Positions 42,909-51,498 of a stretch of DNA of 64,000 nt are shown one piece after another. Origin of the DNA: Planctomycetota bacterium (lineage in GTDB: Bacteria > Planctomycetota > UBA1135 > UBA2386). The notes below the pieces were generated by a model. The model was not told where the DNA came from. It was given only the letters and a program-made list of their open reading frames with translations, and ran no database searches. Every line of letters begins with the position of its first letter. The stretch's first letter is position 1. The position numbers and the translations under genes are program-made. Where the stretch lies: NCBI GenBank assembly GCA_028281765.1, contig JANQJF010000118.1:44945-108944 (forward strand). Reading direction: 5' to 3'.

Positions 42909-45317
42909 ATGAAACGACTGCAACCCCTCGCCCCGCGCCCCATTTCGCTCCCCGCCACGGCAGCGGCTCTTCTGGTCACGACGCTCGTGACTCTCGGTTG
43001 CCAGTCCGCCGCGGATCGCTACGCCGAGGGGACGACCGACACGCAGGTCATGTTGGAGCGAGCCTGGCAGGACGTGACGAAAGCGACGACCTACGTCGGC
43101 GAGATCCACGTCGCGACCGCGCTGGCCGAGCACGAGACCGCACTCGACTCGACGGAGGACCGCCTGCGGTTGGCGAAGTCGCTCGTGCGGATCGGCGAGA
43201 CACGTCGCGGACTCGCCCTGTATGCGGATGTGTTGGCGCGACTCGACGCGGACGAGGTCGAGCTCCGCGAGCAGATCGAGCGTTCTCGTGCGGTCGCATG
43301 GCTCCGCTTGGCCGAGCAGGAGAATTGCCTGGCGCACCACAACTGCGACTCTTGCGTCTATCCGCTCGTGGACGCGGCGCTTCACCGCGACGCCCCCGAA
43401 GGCGCGCGCGAGGCCGTCGCTGCGTGGGCCGAGATCCTCGCGCGTGATCCGGACGATCTGCATGCCCGCTGGCTGTACGGACTGGCGCGGATGGCGCTCG
43501 GCGGCGCACAGTCCGAGAGCGGCGTCGGGCCGCTCGTTCCCAACGTGGATCCGGCGGTGGCGGCCCTCCCGCCGCTGCGCGATATTGCGGATGCGGTGGG
43601 AGCCGGTCTCGGAGTCAATCAAGCTTCGGGTGGCTGCGTGCTCGACGACCTCGACGGCGACGGTTGGATCGACATCCTGACGTCCGTGGCGATTCCGGTC
43701 GACGATCCGGACGGTCGACTCCGGATGTTCCGCAACCTCGGTGACGGCCAGTTCGAGGATGTGTCGGAACGTGCCGGCGTCGCGGGGATCTGCGGCGGGC
43801 TCAATCTCGTGCACGCGGACTACGACAACGACGGCGACATCGACGTGCTCGTGCTGCGCGGTGCGTGGCAGATGGAGGATGGCCAGTGGCCGAACACACT
43901 GCTGCGCAACGACGGGTCCGGGCGTTTCGAAGACGTCACGGTCGCCGCGGGTCTGCTGTCGTTTCAACCGACGCAGGCCGCGTGTTTCGCCGACTACGAC
44001 AACGACGGGGATCTCGATCTGTTCGTCGGCAACGAGACCGGAGTCCCGGCTCTCGAAGAGAGCGCGATCGCGCAGTTCTTCGCCGACTTCTTCCTCGGCA
44101 TCCGCGATGCGTTCAGTCCTTTGATCGGCGGTCATCTCTACCGCAACAATGGCGACGGCACGTTCGAAGACGTGATCGATGACGCCGGCATCGATCTGCA
44201 TGGCTGGGTCAAGGGCGCGAGCTGGGGGGACGTCGATGGCGACGGGTTCGAGGACCTCTACGTGTCGATCTGGGGTGATCCGAACCTTCTGTATCGCAAT
44301 CGCGGTGACGGCACGTTCGAAGAAGTGGCCGAGGAGTACGGAGTCGACGACCACCTCCTGTCGTTCGCATGCTGGTTTTGGGATCACGACAACGACGGCG
44401 ATGACGACCTGTTCGTCTGCGGGTTTCCGATCCCAGACATCGAGTTCCCGAGTGGCGGGATGCCTCTCGAGCTCGACTGGCGCGCCGATGCGGAGATCGC
44501 GGACTTCCTGGGTGAAGCGCGGCGCCCGCAGATCTGGAACGCCTGGCCGGCTCTGTTCGAAAACGTCGGCGAGGGCGCGTTCGCGAACGTGACCGAAGAG
44601 TCCGGTCTCGACGCGACCATGTCGATCATGGGAGCCAACTTCGGCGACGTCGACGGGGACGGCTATCTCGACGTCATGCTCGGCACCGGGGCCCCCAACA
44701 TGGACTACCTCGTGCCTAACCGCCTGTTCCTCAATCGTCCAGCGGAGTCCGATCCCACGCGACGACGCTTCGTCGACGCTTCGATCCCGCTCCGGTTCGC
44801 GCATCTGCAGAAGGGGCACGCGATCGGGCTGGCGGACTTCGACCACGACAACGACCAGGACGTCTACAGCGTGCTCGGGGGCGCCTACCCCGGCGACATC
44901 TTCCCCAACGCGCTGCTCGTGAATCCGGGCTACGGCGGCCGCATGATCACGCTCGATCTCATCGGCGGCGAGGGCACGAATCGCGGTGCGCTCGGTTCGC
45001 GCGTTCGCCTGGTGGTCGAAGACGCGGACGGTTCGCGGCGCACGATCACGCGCACGGTGAGCAGCGGCGGCAGCTTCGGCGCGTCGAGTCTGCGGCTCGA
45101 GATCGGCGTCGGCGCGGCCGAGCGACTCGTGCGGGCGGACGTCACGTGGTCCGATGCGGATCGCACGGTGCAAACCGTGCACGACGCGAGTCGTCCCACG
45201 CTCGAGCTGGACGGCCGTTACGTCGTCCGGCAGGGACTCGCGCCGCAGCCGGTGTCCGGCGCACGGTTCGATCTTGCGGAATCGGCGGCTGGCGACGAGC
45301 CAACGGCACGCGACTAG
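42909..45317 (+). CDS. FG-GAP/VCBS and ASPIC/UnbV repeat lipoprotein
   Basis: An 802-residue exported lipoprotein: the lipobox is VTLGC with Cys31. A helical region (40-200) is followed by at least seven FG-GAP-like calcium motifs (DLDGDGWIDI, DYDNDGDIDV, DYDNDGDLDL, DVDGDGFEDL, DHDNDGDDDL, DVDGDGYLDV, DFDHDNDQDV), giving a beta-propeller. The last 120 residues form an ASPIC/UnbV domain. Such proteins are numerous in Planctomycetota, Bacteroidota and Acidobacteriota and are thought to bind ligands or partners at the cell surface. Its stop overlaps that of the convergent ferritin by 3 bp. Confidence 0.93.
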   Translation: MKRLQPLAPRPISLPATAAALLVTTLVTLGCQSAADRYAEGTTDTQVMLERAWQDVTKATTYVGEIHVATALAEHETALDSTEDRLRLAKSLVRIGETRRGLALYADVLARLDADEVELREQIERSRAVAWLRLAEQENCLAHHNCDSCVYPLVDAALHRDAPEGAREAVAAWAEILARDPDDLHARWLYGLARMALGGAQSESGVGPLVPNVDPAVAALPPLRDIADAVGAGLGVNQASGGCVLDDLDGDGWIDILTSVAIPVDDPDGRLRMFRNLGDGQFEDVSERAGVAGICGGLNLVHADYDNDGDIDVLVLRGAWQMEDGQWPNTLLRNDGSGRFEDVTVAAGLLSFQPTQAACFADYDNDGDLDLFVGNETGVPALEESAIAQFFADFFLGIRDAFSPLIGGHLYRNNGDGTFEDVIDDAGIDLHGWVKGASWGDVDGDGFEDLYVSIWGDPNLLYRNRGDGTFEEVAEEYGVDDHLLSFACWFWDHDNDGDDDLFVCGFPIPDIEFPSGGMPLELDWRADAEIADFLGEARRPQIWNAWPALFENVGEGAFANVTEESGLDATMSIMGANFGDVDGDGYLDVMLGTGAPNMDYLVPNRLFLNRPAESDPTRRRFVDASIPLRFAHLQKGHAIGLADFDHDNDQDVYSVLGGAYPGDIFPNALLVNPGYGGRMITLDLIGGEGTNRGALGSRVRLVVEDADGSRRTITRTVSSGGSFGASSLRLEIGVGAAERLVRADVTWSDADRTVQTVHDASRPTLELDGRYVVRQGLAPQPVSGARFDLAESAAGDEPTARD

Positions 45318-45826
45318 CCGGCCTTCGCGCGGAGCTCTTGGTCGATCAGGATCAGGCCGCGGCCGTCGTCACCGACGATGCGCAAGCGATCCAGGATCTC
45401 GTCCGCTTCCGCGGTGTCGGTGATTTGCTGCGGGACGAAGCCCTGCAGGAAGCTGCCCGCGAAGTGGTCACTGCACTTGTGCGAGAGTTCGATCAGGTCG
45501 GCGATCTGGCCGCCCAGCCGGTGCTCGAGTTCGACCACGGCTTCGAAGAGCTCGGTGATCGAACTCCACTCGGAGCGAGGCGCTTCCAGGGTCCGGATCG
45601 TCGCCTGGAATCCGCGGTTGTTCAGGTGGTCGATGAACTGCGTCATGTGGGCGATTTCGCCGGTCGCTTCGGAGCGGAACCAGGCGGAGAATCCGGTGAA
45701 GCCGCGCACCTCGGCCCAGGATGCCATCGAGAAGTAGGTCAGCGCGGAGTGCGCTTCGAAGCTGACGTGCTCGTCGAGACGTTGGGCGAGGTCGGGATCG
45801 AGTGCGGAGGAACGTTGCTTGGACAT
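45314..45826 (-). CDS. non-heme ferritin
   Basis: A 170-residue four-helix ferritin. The ligands of the diiron site are visible in helix A (HVSFEAHSALTYFSMASWAE), helix B (EIAHMTQFIDH) and helix C (ELFEAVVELEHRLGGQI). The enzyme oxidises Fe2+ and stores Fe3+ inside a 24-mer. The start at 45826 gives the typical N-terminus; the longer frame is noise. With Dps, KatG and OxyR nearby it is part of an iron and peroxide-defence block. Confidence 0.94.
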   Translation of the reverse strand: MSKQRSSALDPDLAQRLDEHVSFEAHSALTYFSMASWAEVRGFTGFSAWFRSEATGEIAHMTQFIDHLNNRGFQATIRTLEAPRSEWSSITELFEAVVELEHRLGGQIADLIELSHKCSDHFAGSFLQGFVPQQITDTAEADEILDRLRIVGDDGRGLILIDQELRAKAG

Positions 45827-45969
45827 GGGGGTGTCTCGAAGGGATCGGTTCGGGGTGGATGGTCGTTTTCGTATCGCGGGTCGGTCGGATGCAAGGGGTC
45901 GCGCGAAACAACGTGTGAGACTGAATCTCAAGATCGCGGCCTGCGGCTTCGCGCGTACGATCGGCGCCC

Positions 45970-46983
45970 ATGACGCTGCAAGGCAAAGTCGCGCTCGTCG
46001 CCGGAGCGACACGTGGCGCGGGTCGTGGCATCGCGCGCGCGCTCGGCGAGGCCGGTGCGACGGTGTACTGCACCGGTCGCAGTAGCCGCAGCCGCGACGG
46101 GGCCGTCGATCCGAAGCGGCCCGAGACCATCGAAGAGACCGCGGAGCTCGTGACGGCGGACGGGGGGACGGGGATCGCCGTCCGCGTCGACCACACCGAG
46201 GAGGATGCGGTCGTCGAGCTCTTCGGGCGGGTGCGTTCGGATCACGGGCGACTCGACGTGCTCGTGAACGATATCTGGGGCGGCGACGCGCTGACCGAGT
46301 GGGGGAAGCGCTTCTGGGAGGTAGACGTGCAGCAAGGGTTCACGCTGATGCAGCGCGCGATCCACACGCACGTGATCACGAGCCGCCACGGCGTGCCGCT
46401 GATGCTCGACGGCGACGGTGGGCTCGTGGTCGAGCTGACCGACGGCGCGTTCTCCGGCTACCGCGGGCAGCTGTTCTACGACTTGTGCAAGGCGACGACG
46501 ATTCGGCTGGCCTACGCGATGGCGGTCGAGCTCGAGGCCCAGCCGATCACCGCGGTCGCGGTGACTCCCGGATTCCTGCGGTCCGAGGCCGTGCTCGACC
46601 ACTTCGGTGTCACCGAGGACGCCTGGCAGGATGCGATCGAGAAGGACCCGCACTTCGCGCAGTCCGAGACCCCGCGGCTCGTCGGGCGGGTCATCGCGGC
46701 ACTGGCGCAGGACGGTGACGCCAAACGATACGCGGGTCAGGCTTTGACCTGCTGGGACCTCGCGCGCGACTACGGCGTGCGGGACGTCGACGGTCGCCAG
46801 CCGCACTGGGACGATCACCTCGACGCGGCCATCGATGCGATCCTCGATGGCGGTGTGCCGACCCAGGACGACATCTTCCTGCTGACGATTCGAAAGTTGC
46901 AGATCGACTTCGACGATGCGCGCGCCGGCCAGCGCGAGCGCATCGTCGACTTTCTGCGTCGGCACGACGCAGGAAGTGCCTGA
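45970..46983 (+). CDS. short-chain dehydrogenase/reductase, long form
   Basis: A 337-residue SDR with cofactor motif GATRGAGRGIA (residues 13-23) and the catalytic pair YDLCK in place of YxxxK (GQLFYDLCKATT). The asparagine motif is VNDIWGG rather than NNAG, as in a subgroup of long SDRs annotated as oxidoreductases without assigned substrate. The C-terminus extends 60 residues past the core (WDLARDYGVRDVDG, PHWDDHLDAAIDAIL). Divergent from ferritin and convergent with Dps. Substrate unknown. Confidence 0.92.
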   Translation: MTLQGKVALVAGATRGAGRGIARALGEAGATVYCTGRSSRSRDGAVDPKRPETIEETAELVTADGGTGIAVRVDHTEEDAVVELFGRVRSDHGRLDVLVNDIWGGDALTEWGKRFWEVDVQQGFTLMQRAIHTHVITSRHGVPLMLDGDGGLVVELTDGAFSGYRGQLFYDLCKATTIRLAYAMAVELEAQPITAVAVTPGFLRSEAVLDHFGVTEDAWQDAIEKDPHFAQSETPRLVGRVIAALAQDGDAKRYAGQALTCWDLARDYGVRDVDGRQPHWDDHLDAAIDAILDGGVPTQDDIFLLTIRKLQIDFDDARAGQRERIVDFLRRHDAGSA

Positions 46984-46986
46984 ATC

Positions 46987-47433
46987 CTACTCGAGGTGGA
47001 CGCGCAGCATCCAGGCGGCCTTCTCGTGGACTTCGATGCGCCGCACGCCGAGGTCGACGCTCGCGTCGTCGCCGGCCGCCTCGGCGGCACGGACCAGAGA
47101 GCGGGCGCCGTCGACGACGGTCGCCATGTCCGCGACGAGGTTCTCGATCATCGCGGTCGCACTTGGCACGCCTGTGTCCTCGTTGACGTGGGCGCGCGCG
47201 GCGAACTGGCTGTAGCTACCGGGCGCCGGTGCGTCGAGCGCGCGGATCCGTTCCGCGATCTCGTCGACGGCGAGCGCGAGTTCGGTGTACTGCGTCTCGA
47301 ACAGCGTGTGGAGCGTCGTGAACATCGGCCCGGTGACGTTCCAGTGGTAGCTGTGGGTCTTGAGATACAGCGTGTAGCTGTCGGCCAGGAGTCGCTCGAG
47401 TGCCTCGACGACTGCTGCTCTATCCGTGGTCAT
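46987..47433 (-). CDS. dps: Dps-family DNA-protection ferritin
   Basis: A 148-residue Dps protein. The ferroxidase residues are in SYHWNVTGPMFTTLHTLFETQY and ELALAVDEIAERIRAL, the inter-subunit site typical of Dps. It oxidises Fe2+ with peroxide and shields DNA as a dodecamer. It lies 70 bp after katG on the same strand, so it may be in the same OxyR-controlled transcript. No extended Lys-rich N-terminal tail is seen, so DNA binding may be weak. Confidence 0.95.
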   Translation of the reverse strand: MTTDRAAVVEALERLLADSYTLYLKTHSYHWNVTGPMFTTLHTLFETQYTELALAVDEIAERIRALDAPAPGSYSQFAARAHVNEDTGVPSATAMIENLVADMATVVDGARSLVRAAEAAGDDASVDLGVRRIEVHEKAAWMLRVHLE

Positions 47434-47503
47434 GGTATCGCTCTCGGTGTAGGGGTTTGCGGCTCCGCTGCCGTCCTGAGCGGCGGAGGGTCGATAGCGA
47501 ACG

Positions 47504-49813
47504 CTACAGGTCGTAGCGGTCGAGGTTCATCACCTTGTCCCAGGCGGCGACGAAGTCGTCCACGAACTTTCGCTCGGAGTCGCTCGAGGCGTAGACCTCG
47601 GCGATTGCGCGGAGTTGCGAGTTCGAGCCGAAGACGAGGTCGACTGCGGTGCCGGTCCACTTGACCTTGCCGGTGTTCCGGTCGCGGCCTTCGTAGACGT
47701 AGTCGGACGTTGCCTTCCAAGTCGTGCCCATGTCGAGCAGGTTGACGAAGAAGTCGTTCGACAGTGCACCCGGGCGCGACGTGAACACGCCGTGCTTCGA
47801 GCCGTCGAAGTTCGCGCCGATTGCGCGCATGCCGCCGACCAGCGCCGTCATCTCGGGAGCGGACAGAGTCAGCTTGTGCGCAGTGTCGACGAGCAGCGTC
47901 GGCGGAGCCGCCATCGCCCCCTTACCGAAGTAGTTGCGGAATCCGTCGGCGCGCGGCTCGAGGACGCCGAACGACTCGACGTCGGTCATGTCCTGCGACG
48001 CGTCCGTGCGGCCCGGCGCGAACGGCACCTTGATATCGTGACCCGCCTTCTTGGCTGCCGCCTCGATCGCGGCGCCGCCCCCGAGCACGATCACGTCCGC
48101 GAGCGACACGCGCTTGTTGCCGGACTGCTTGCCGTTGAAGTCCTTCTGGACCCTCTCGAGCTTCGCGATCGTCTGCGCGAGGGTTGCCGGCTGGTTGACA
48201 GCCCAGTCCTTCTGCGGGGCGAGACGCAGGCGTCCGCCGTTCGCGCCTCCACGCTTGTCGGTGATGCGGAACGTCGACGCCGACGCCCACGCGGTCGCGA
48301 CGAGCTGCGAATGCGGAATGCCCGACTCGAGGATGTCACGCTTCAGGCCGTCGATGTCCGATGCGCCGATCAGCTCGTGATCGACGTCCGGGATCGGGTC
48401 CTGCCACAGCTGCACCGGCGGCACCTTGCTGCCGAGCAGGCGCGAGCGTGGGCCCATGTCGCGGTGGGTCAGCTTGTACCAGGCCTTCGCGAACGCGGCG
48501 TTGAACTCCTCCGGGTTCTCGTAGAACCGCTCGGAGATCTTGCGGTAGGCGGGGTCGGTGATCAGCGCGAGGTCGGTGGTCAGCATGACGACGGGGTGCC
48601 CCTTGCCGGCGACGTGCGCATCGGGAGTCGTGCGGTCGGTCTGGCCCTTCTTCGGAATCCACTGATGCGCACCGGCAGGGCTCTTGGTCAGCTCCCACTC
48701 GTAGTCGAACAGGTTTTCGAAGTAGTCGTGGGACCACTTGGTCGGCGTGTAGGTCCACGCCCCTTCGAGGCCACTGGTGATCGTGTCCTCGGCGTTGCCC
48801 TTGCCGTACGAGTTCTTCCAGCCGAGACCCTGCTGCTCGATGCTCGCGCCTTCCGGCTCGACGCCGACGTGCTTACCGGGGTTGGCCGCGCCGTGGGTCT
48901 TGCCGAGCGTGTGGCCGCCGGCGATCAGGGCGACCGTCTCTTCGTCGTTCATCGCCATTCGGCCGAACGTGATCCGGATGTCGCGCGCGGCGAGCATCGG
49001 GTCGGGGTTGCCGCCCGGGCCTTCCGGGTTGACGTAGATCAGGCCCATCTGCGAGGCGGCGAGGGGATGGTCGAGTTCACGGTCGCCGTCGAATCGTTCG
49101 CTGGCGAGCCACTCCTTCTCCTTGCCCCAGTCGATGTCTTCCTCCGGCGCGAAGACGTCTTCGCGTCCGCCGGCGAAGCCGAAGGTCTTGAAACCCATCG
49201 ACTCGAGCGCGACGTTGCCGGTCAGGATCATCAGGTCGGCCCACGAGATCTTGTTGCCGTACTTCTGCTTGATCGGCCACAGCAGACGGCGCGCCTTGTC
49301 GAGGTTGCCGTTGTCGGGCCAGCTGTTGAGCGGCGCGAAGCGGATCGTGCCGGAGGCCGAGCCGCCGCGGCCGTCGAAGGTCCGGTAGGTGCCGGCGCTG
49401 TGCCACGCGAGGCGAATCATGAGGCCGCCGTAATGGCCGTAGTCCGCCGGCCACCAGGGCTGCGACGTCGTCAGAACCTTCTCGATGTCTTTGCTGATGG
49501 CGTCGAGGTCGAGCTTCGCGAACTCCTTCGCGTAGTCGAAGTCCTCGCCCATCGGGTTCTCCATCCCCGAGTTCTGGTGAAGGATGCGCAGGTTGAGTTG
49601 GTTGGGCCACCAGTCGCGGTTCGTGCGCGACTTGGGGGTGTCGATCGACGTCACCGAGGCTTCGTTCGTCGGGACCGGGGCGGCCGCGGACGTGCGAGTC
49701 ATGCCGGTGATCGGACAGGTGGCCGCCGAAGCCGGGTCAGCGTGCTTCGGCATGTCTTGTGCGCCCAGTGCCGGGGCGAGGACGGCCGCGATTGCGGTCG
49801 AGAAGAATCTCAT
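47504..49813 (-). CDS. katG: catalase-peroxidase with signal peptide
   Basis: A 769-residue bifunctional catalase-peroxidase. Unlike most KatG it begins with a signal peptide (FFSTAIAAVLAPALGAQ), so it is probably exported, like KatP. Distal residues Arg134, Trp137 and His138 (RLAWHSAGTYR), Tyr260 (LIYVNPEGP) and Met286 form the Met-Tyr-Trp adduct in the correct spacing, and His301 is the proximal heme ligand (AGGHTLGKTHGA). An AAGGAG site precedes the ATG. It is divergent from oxyR with a 106-bp gap holding an OxyR motif, and Dps follows it. Confidence 0.96.
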   Translation of the reverse strand: MRFFSTAIAAVLAPALGAQDMPKHADPASAATCPITGMTRTSAAAPVPTNEASVTSIDTPKSRTNRDWWPNQLNLRILHQNSGMENPMGEDFDYAKEFAKLDLDAISKDIEKVLTTSQPWWPADYGHYGGLMIRLAWHSAGTYRTFDGRGGSASGTIRFAPLNSWPDNGNLDKARRLLWPIKQKYGNKISWADLMILTGNVALESMGFKTFGFAGGREDVFAPEEDIDWGKEKEWLASERFDGDRELDHPLAASQMGLIYVNPEGPGGNPDPMLAARDIRITFGRMAMNDEETVALIAGGHTLGKTHGAANPGKHVGVEPEGASIEQQGLGWKNSYGKGNAEDTITSGLEGAWTYTPTKWSHDYFENLFDYEWELTKSPAGAHQWIPKKGQTDRTTPDAHVAGKGHPVVMLTTDLALITDPAYRKISERFYENPEEFNAAFAKAWYKLTHRDMGPRSRLLGSKVPPVQLWQDPIPDVDHELIGASDIDGLKRDILESGIPHSQLVATAWASASTFRITDKRGGANGGRLRLAPQKDWAVNQPATLAQTIAKLERVQKDFNGKQSGNKRVSLADVIVLGGGAAIEAAAKKAGHDIKVPFAPGRTDASQDMTDVESFGVLEPRADGFRNYFGKGAMAAPPTLLVDTAHKLTLSAPEMTALVGGMRAIGANFDGSKHGVFTSRPGALSNDFFVNLLDMGTTWKATSDYVYEGRDRNTGKVKWTGTAVDLVFGSNSQLRAIAEVYASSDSERKFVDDFVAAWDKVMNLDRYDL

Positions 49814-49906
49814 GAAGGGCTCCTTGGGATGTGGACGGGGACTTTCCGTCCATGCATTGTTCGTTCGAATAGCTCAAAGGTCCCATACCAACGTCCTGGG
49901 ACATGC

Positions 49907-49921
49907 ATAGGCTGAGGCTAT
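49907..49921. promoter_or_regulatory. OxyR-type motif ATAG-N7-CTAT
   Basis: A perfect ATAG-N7-CTAT, the core of the OxyR site, overlaps the start codon of oxyR. A second ATAG (49869) lies 38 bp upstream toward katG. The position suggests autorepression of oxyR and activation of katG. Confidence 0.65.
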
Positions 49922-50816
49922 GACGTCGAACTTCACGCTCCGACAGATCGAATACGCCGTTGCGGCCGCTCGGTGCGGGAGTTTGGGCGAAGCCGCAAAA
50001 GGCTGCCACGTGAGCCAGCCGTCACTTTCGGCGCAGCTCGGGCAGCTCGAATCGGCGCTCGGCAGGAAACTCTTCGAGCGCAGTTCGAAGGGGGTGGTGC
50101 TGACACCGTTCGGTCGGACGTGGGTCGACGAGGCGCGGTCCGTCGTCGAACGGGTCAAGTCGCTCGAAGACCTGGCCCGCGCGGAAGATGCACCGCTGAG
50201 CGGGGAGGTGCGGCTCGGGGTGATCCCGACCGTCGCGCCGTTCGTGTTGCCGGCAGCCTTCCCGACGCTGCACGCCGAGTATCCGCACGCGTCGATCTAC
50301 CTCGTCGAGGATCAGACGGACAATTTGCTGGAGGAGTTGCACGAAGGTCGGCTCGACGTCCTCGTGCTCGCGCTCGAGGCGGAACTCGGCTCGGTGCAGA
50401 CGCTGCCGGTGTTCCGGGATCCGCTGATGATCGCACTGCCCGCCGAGCACGGGCTCGCGTCTTCGGCGAGCGTGTCGCTCGCGGAGATTCCTCGCGAGGA
50501 GCTGCTGCTGCTGCAGGATGGGCACTGCCTCAGCCGGCAAGTCGAATCGCTGTGCGCGCTACCGCGCGAGCGCGACGATTTCCGCGCCTCGAGCCTCGTG
50601 ACTCTCGTGCAGATGGTCGCGATGAACTCCGGAGTGACGCTGCTGCCGCGCATCGCCGCGACCAGCGAGTTGGTGCGCGGCTCGAACATCGTCCTGCGCG
50701 ACCTCGCCGAAGCGCCGTTCCGGACGATCGGCCTCGCCTGGCGCGCGAAGAGTCCGCGCGCAGCCGAGTTCGAGCTACTCGGCCAGCTGCTCGAGGCCGC
50801 GGCCCCCGCGGACTAG
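49920..50816 (+). CDS. oxyR: OxyR, LysR-family peroxide sensor
   Basis: A 298-residue LysR-type regulator. N-terminal HTH (residues 5-65, LRQIEYAVAAARCGSLGEAAKGCHVSQPSLSAQL). The two redox cysteines are Cys203 and Cys212 in DGHCLSRQVESLC, with the nine-residue spacing of E. coli OxyR Cys199-Cys208. It turns on peroxide-defence genes when these form a disulfide. Divergent from katG. Its stop codon TAG is the first triplet of a palindromic repeat element. Confidence 0.96.
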   Translation: MTSNFTLRQIEYAVAAARCGSLGEAAKGCHVSQPSLSAQLGQLESALGRKLFERSSKGVVLTPFGRTWVDEARSVVERVKSLEDLARAEDAPLSGEVRLGVIPTVAPFVLPAAFPTLHAEYPHASIYLVEDQTDNLLEELHEGRLDVLVLALEAELGSVQTLPVFRDPLMIALPAEHGLASSASVSLAEIPREELLLLQDGHCLSRQVESLCALPRERDDFRASSLVTLVQMVAMNSGVTLLPRIAATSELVRGSNIVLRDLAEAPFRTIGLAWRAKSPRAAEFELLGQLLEAAAPAD

Positions 50817-50980
50817 TGCTCCTCGTCTGAAATCCGTAGTAGCAGAATCCGAGGCAGTCGACTCGCGCGCAAGGCGCTGCGACGACACGGCTTGTCGGTG
50901 GACAAGTTGAGGAGCAGCAACGCAGCGAGCGGGTCGAATGGCCGGCTACTTCTGATGCGGACTTCGGACGCGGAGCACTA
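50814..50980. repeat. palindromic repeat element E2 (full copy)
   Basis: A 167-bp element with imperfect terminal inverted repeats starting TAGTGCTCC at both ends and an inner hairpin CTTGTCGGTGGACAAG. The two arms pair over about 70 bp with mismatches. It starts exactly at the oxyR stop codon. Its right part matches E1 at 97/102 positions in inverted orientation. No coding capacity is seen. Confidence 0.85.
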
Positions 50981-50997
50981 AGGACTCGAGGAGTCGA

Positions 50998-51477
50998 TCA
51001 GACGAGCAGCACCGAGCACGGCGCCTTCTTCGCGATCTGCTCGGGCAACGAACGCGAGAGCAGGCCCGAGAGGCCGGACTTCGTCTTGCGTGCGATCATG
51101 ATCAGATCGCAGCCCAATCGAGAGGCGGCGCGCGTGATCCCCTGCGTCGCGGAGTTGCCCGTGACGATCGTGAGGCGGACATCGGAGAGTCCGGCGAACT
51201 CGAGGCGAGCGGCCAGCGCCGCCCGCACGTCGTCCAAGCCAGAGAACGGCTCGTACGCGTGGTGGCGGATGATCTCAGCGCGGGACTTGGGCTCTTGGTA
51301 GACGTGGACGGCGTGCACTTCCGCGGCCGCGTCGTTGCGGGCCGATTGCTGCGCCATCCTCAAGATCTCGAACGAGCCCGCGGAGAAGTCGATCGGCACC
51401 AGCACCCTGCGAGCCCTGGCCCTGCTCGGCGGCGAGACGCGGTTCGTCTCGGGCTTCGGGAGGTCGGTGGCACTCAT
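50998..51477 (-). CDS. universal stress protein (UspA family)
   Basis: A 159-residue UspA-like protein. RRVLVPIDFSAGSFEILRMA is the N-terminal strand-helix, and the C-terminal nucleotide loop appears as GCDLIMIARKTKSGLSGLLSRSLPEQIAKKAPCSVLLV, close to the G-2x-G-9x-G(S/T) ATP-binding pattern. It follows the SulP transporter by 21 bp on the same strand. Such pairing suggests that the stress protein modulates the transporter, as inferred for other SulP-Usp neighbours. Confidence 0.93.
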   Translation of the reverse strand: MSATDLPKPETNRVSPPSRARARRVLVPIDFSAGSFEILRMAQQSARNDAAAEVHAVHVYQEPKSRAEIIRHHAYEPFSGLDDVRAALAARLEFAGLSDVRLTIVTGNSATQGITRAASRLGCDLIMIARKTKSGLSGLLSRSLPEQIAKKAPCSVLLV

Positions 51478-51498
51478 GGCTGCGTCGACGTTCGGGGA

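Noticed and set aside
42843..45182. 779-residue minus-strand frame opposite the ASPIC/UnbV gene
   Set aside because: A shadow frame caused by the repeated GAC/GAY codons of the FG-GAP repeats; no domain and no ribosome site.
47615..49915. 766-residue plus-strand frame opposite katG
   Set aside because: Antisense shadow of a strongly conserved KatG gene.
50814..50980. Integron attC site
   Set aside because: The element is palindromic and follows a stop codon, but I see no GTTRRRY/RYYYAAC core sites, and the gene order is not cassette-like.
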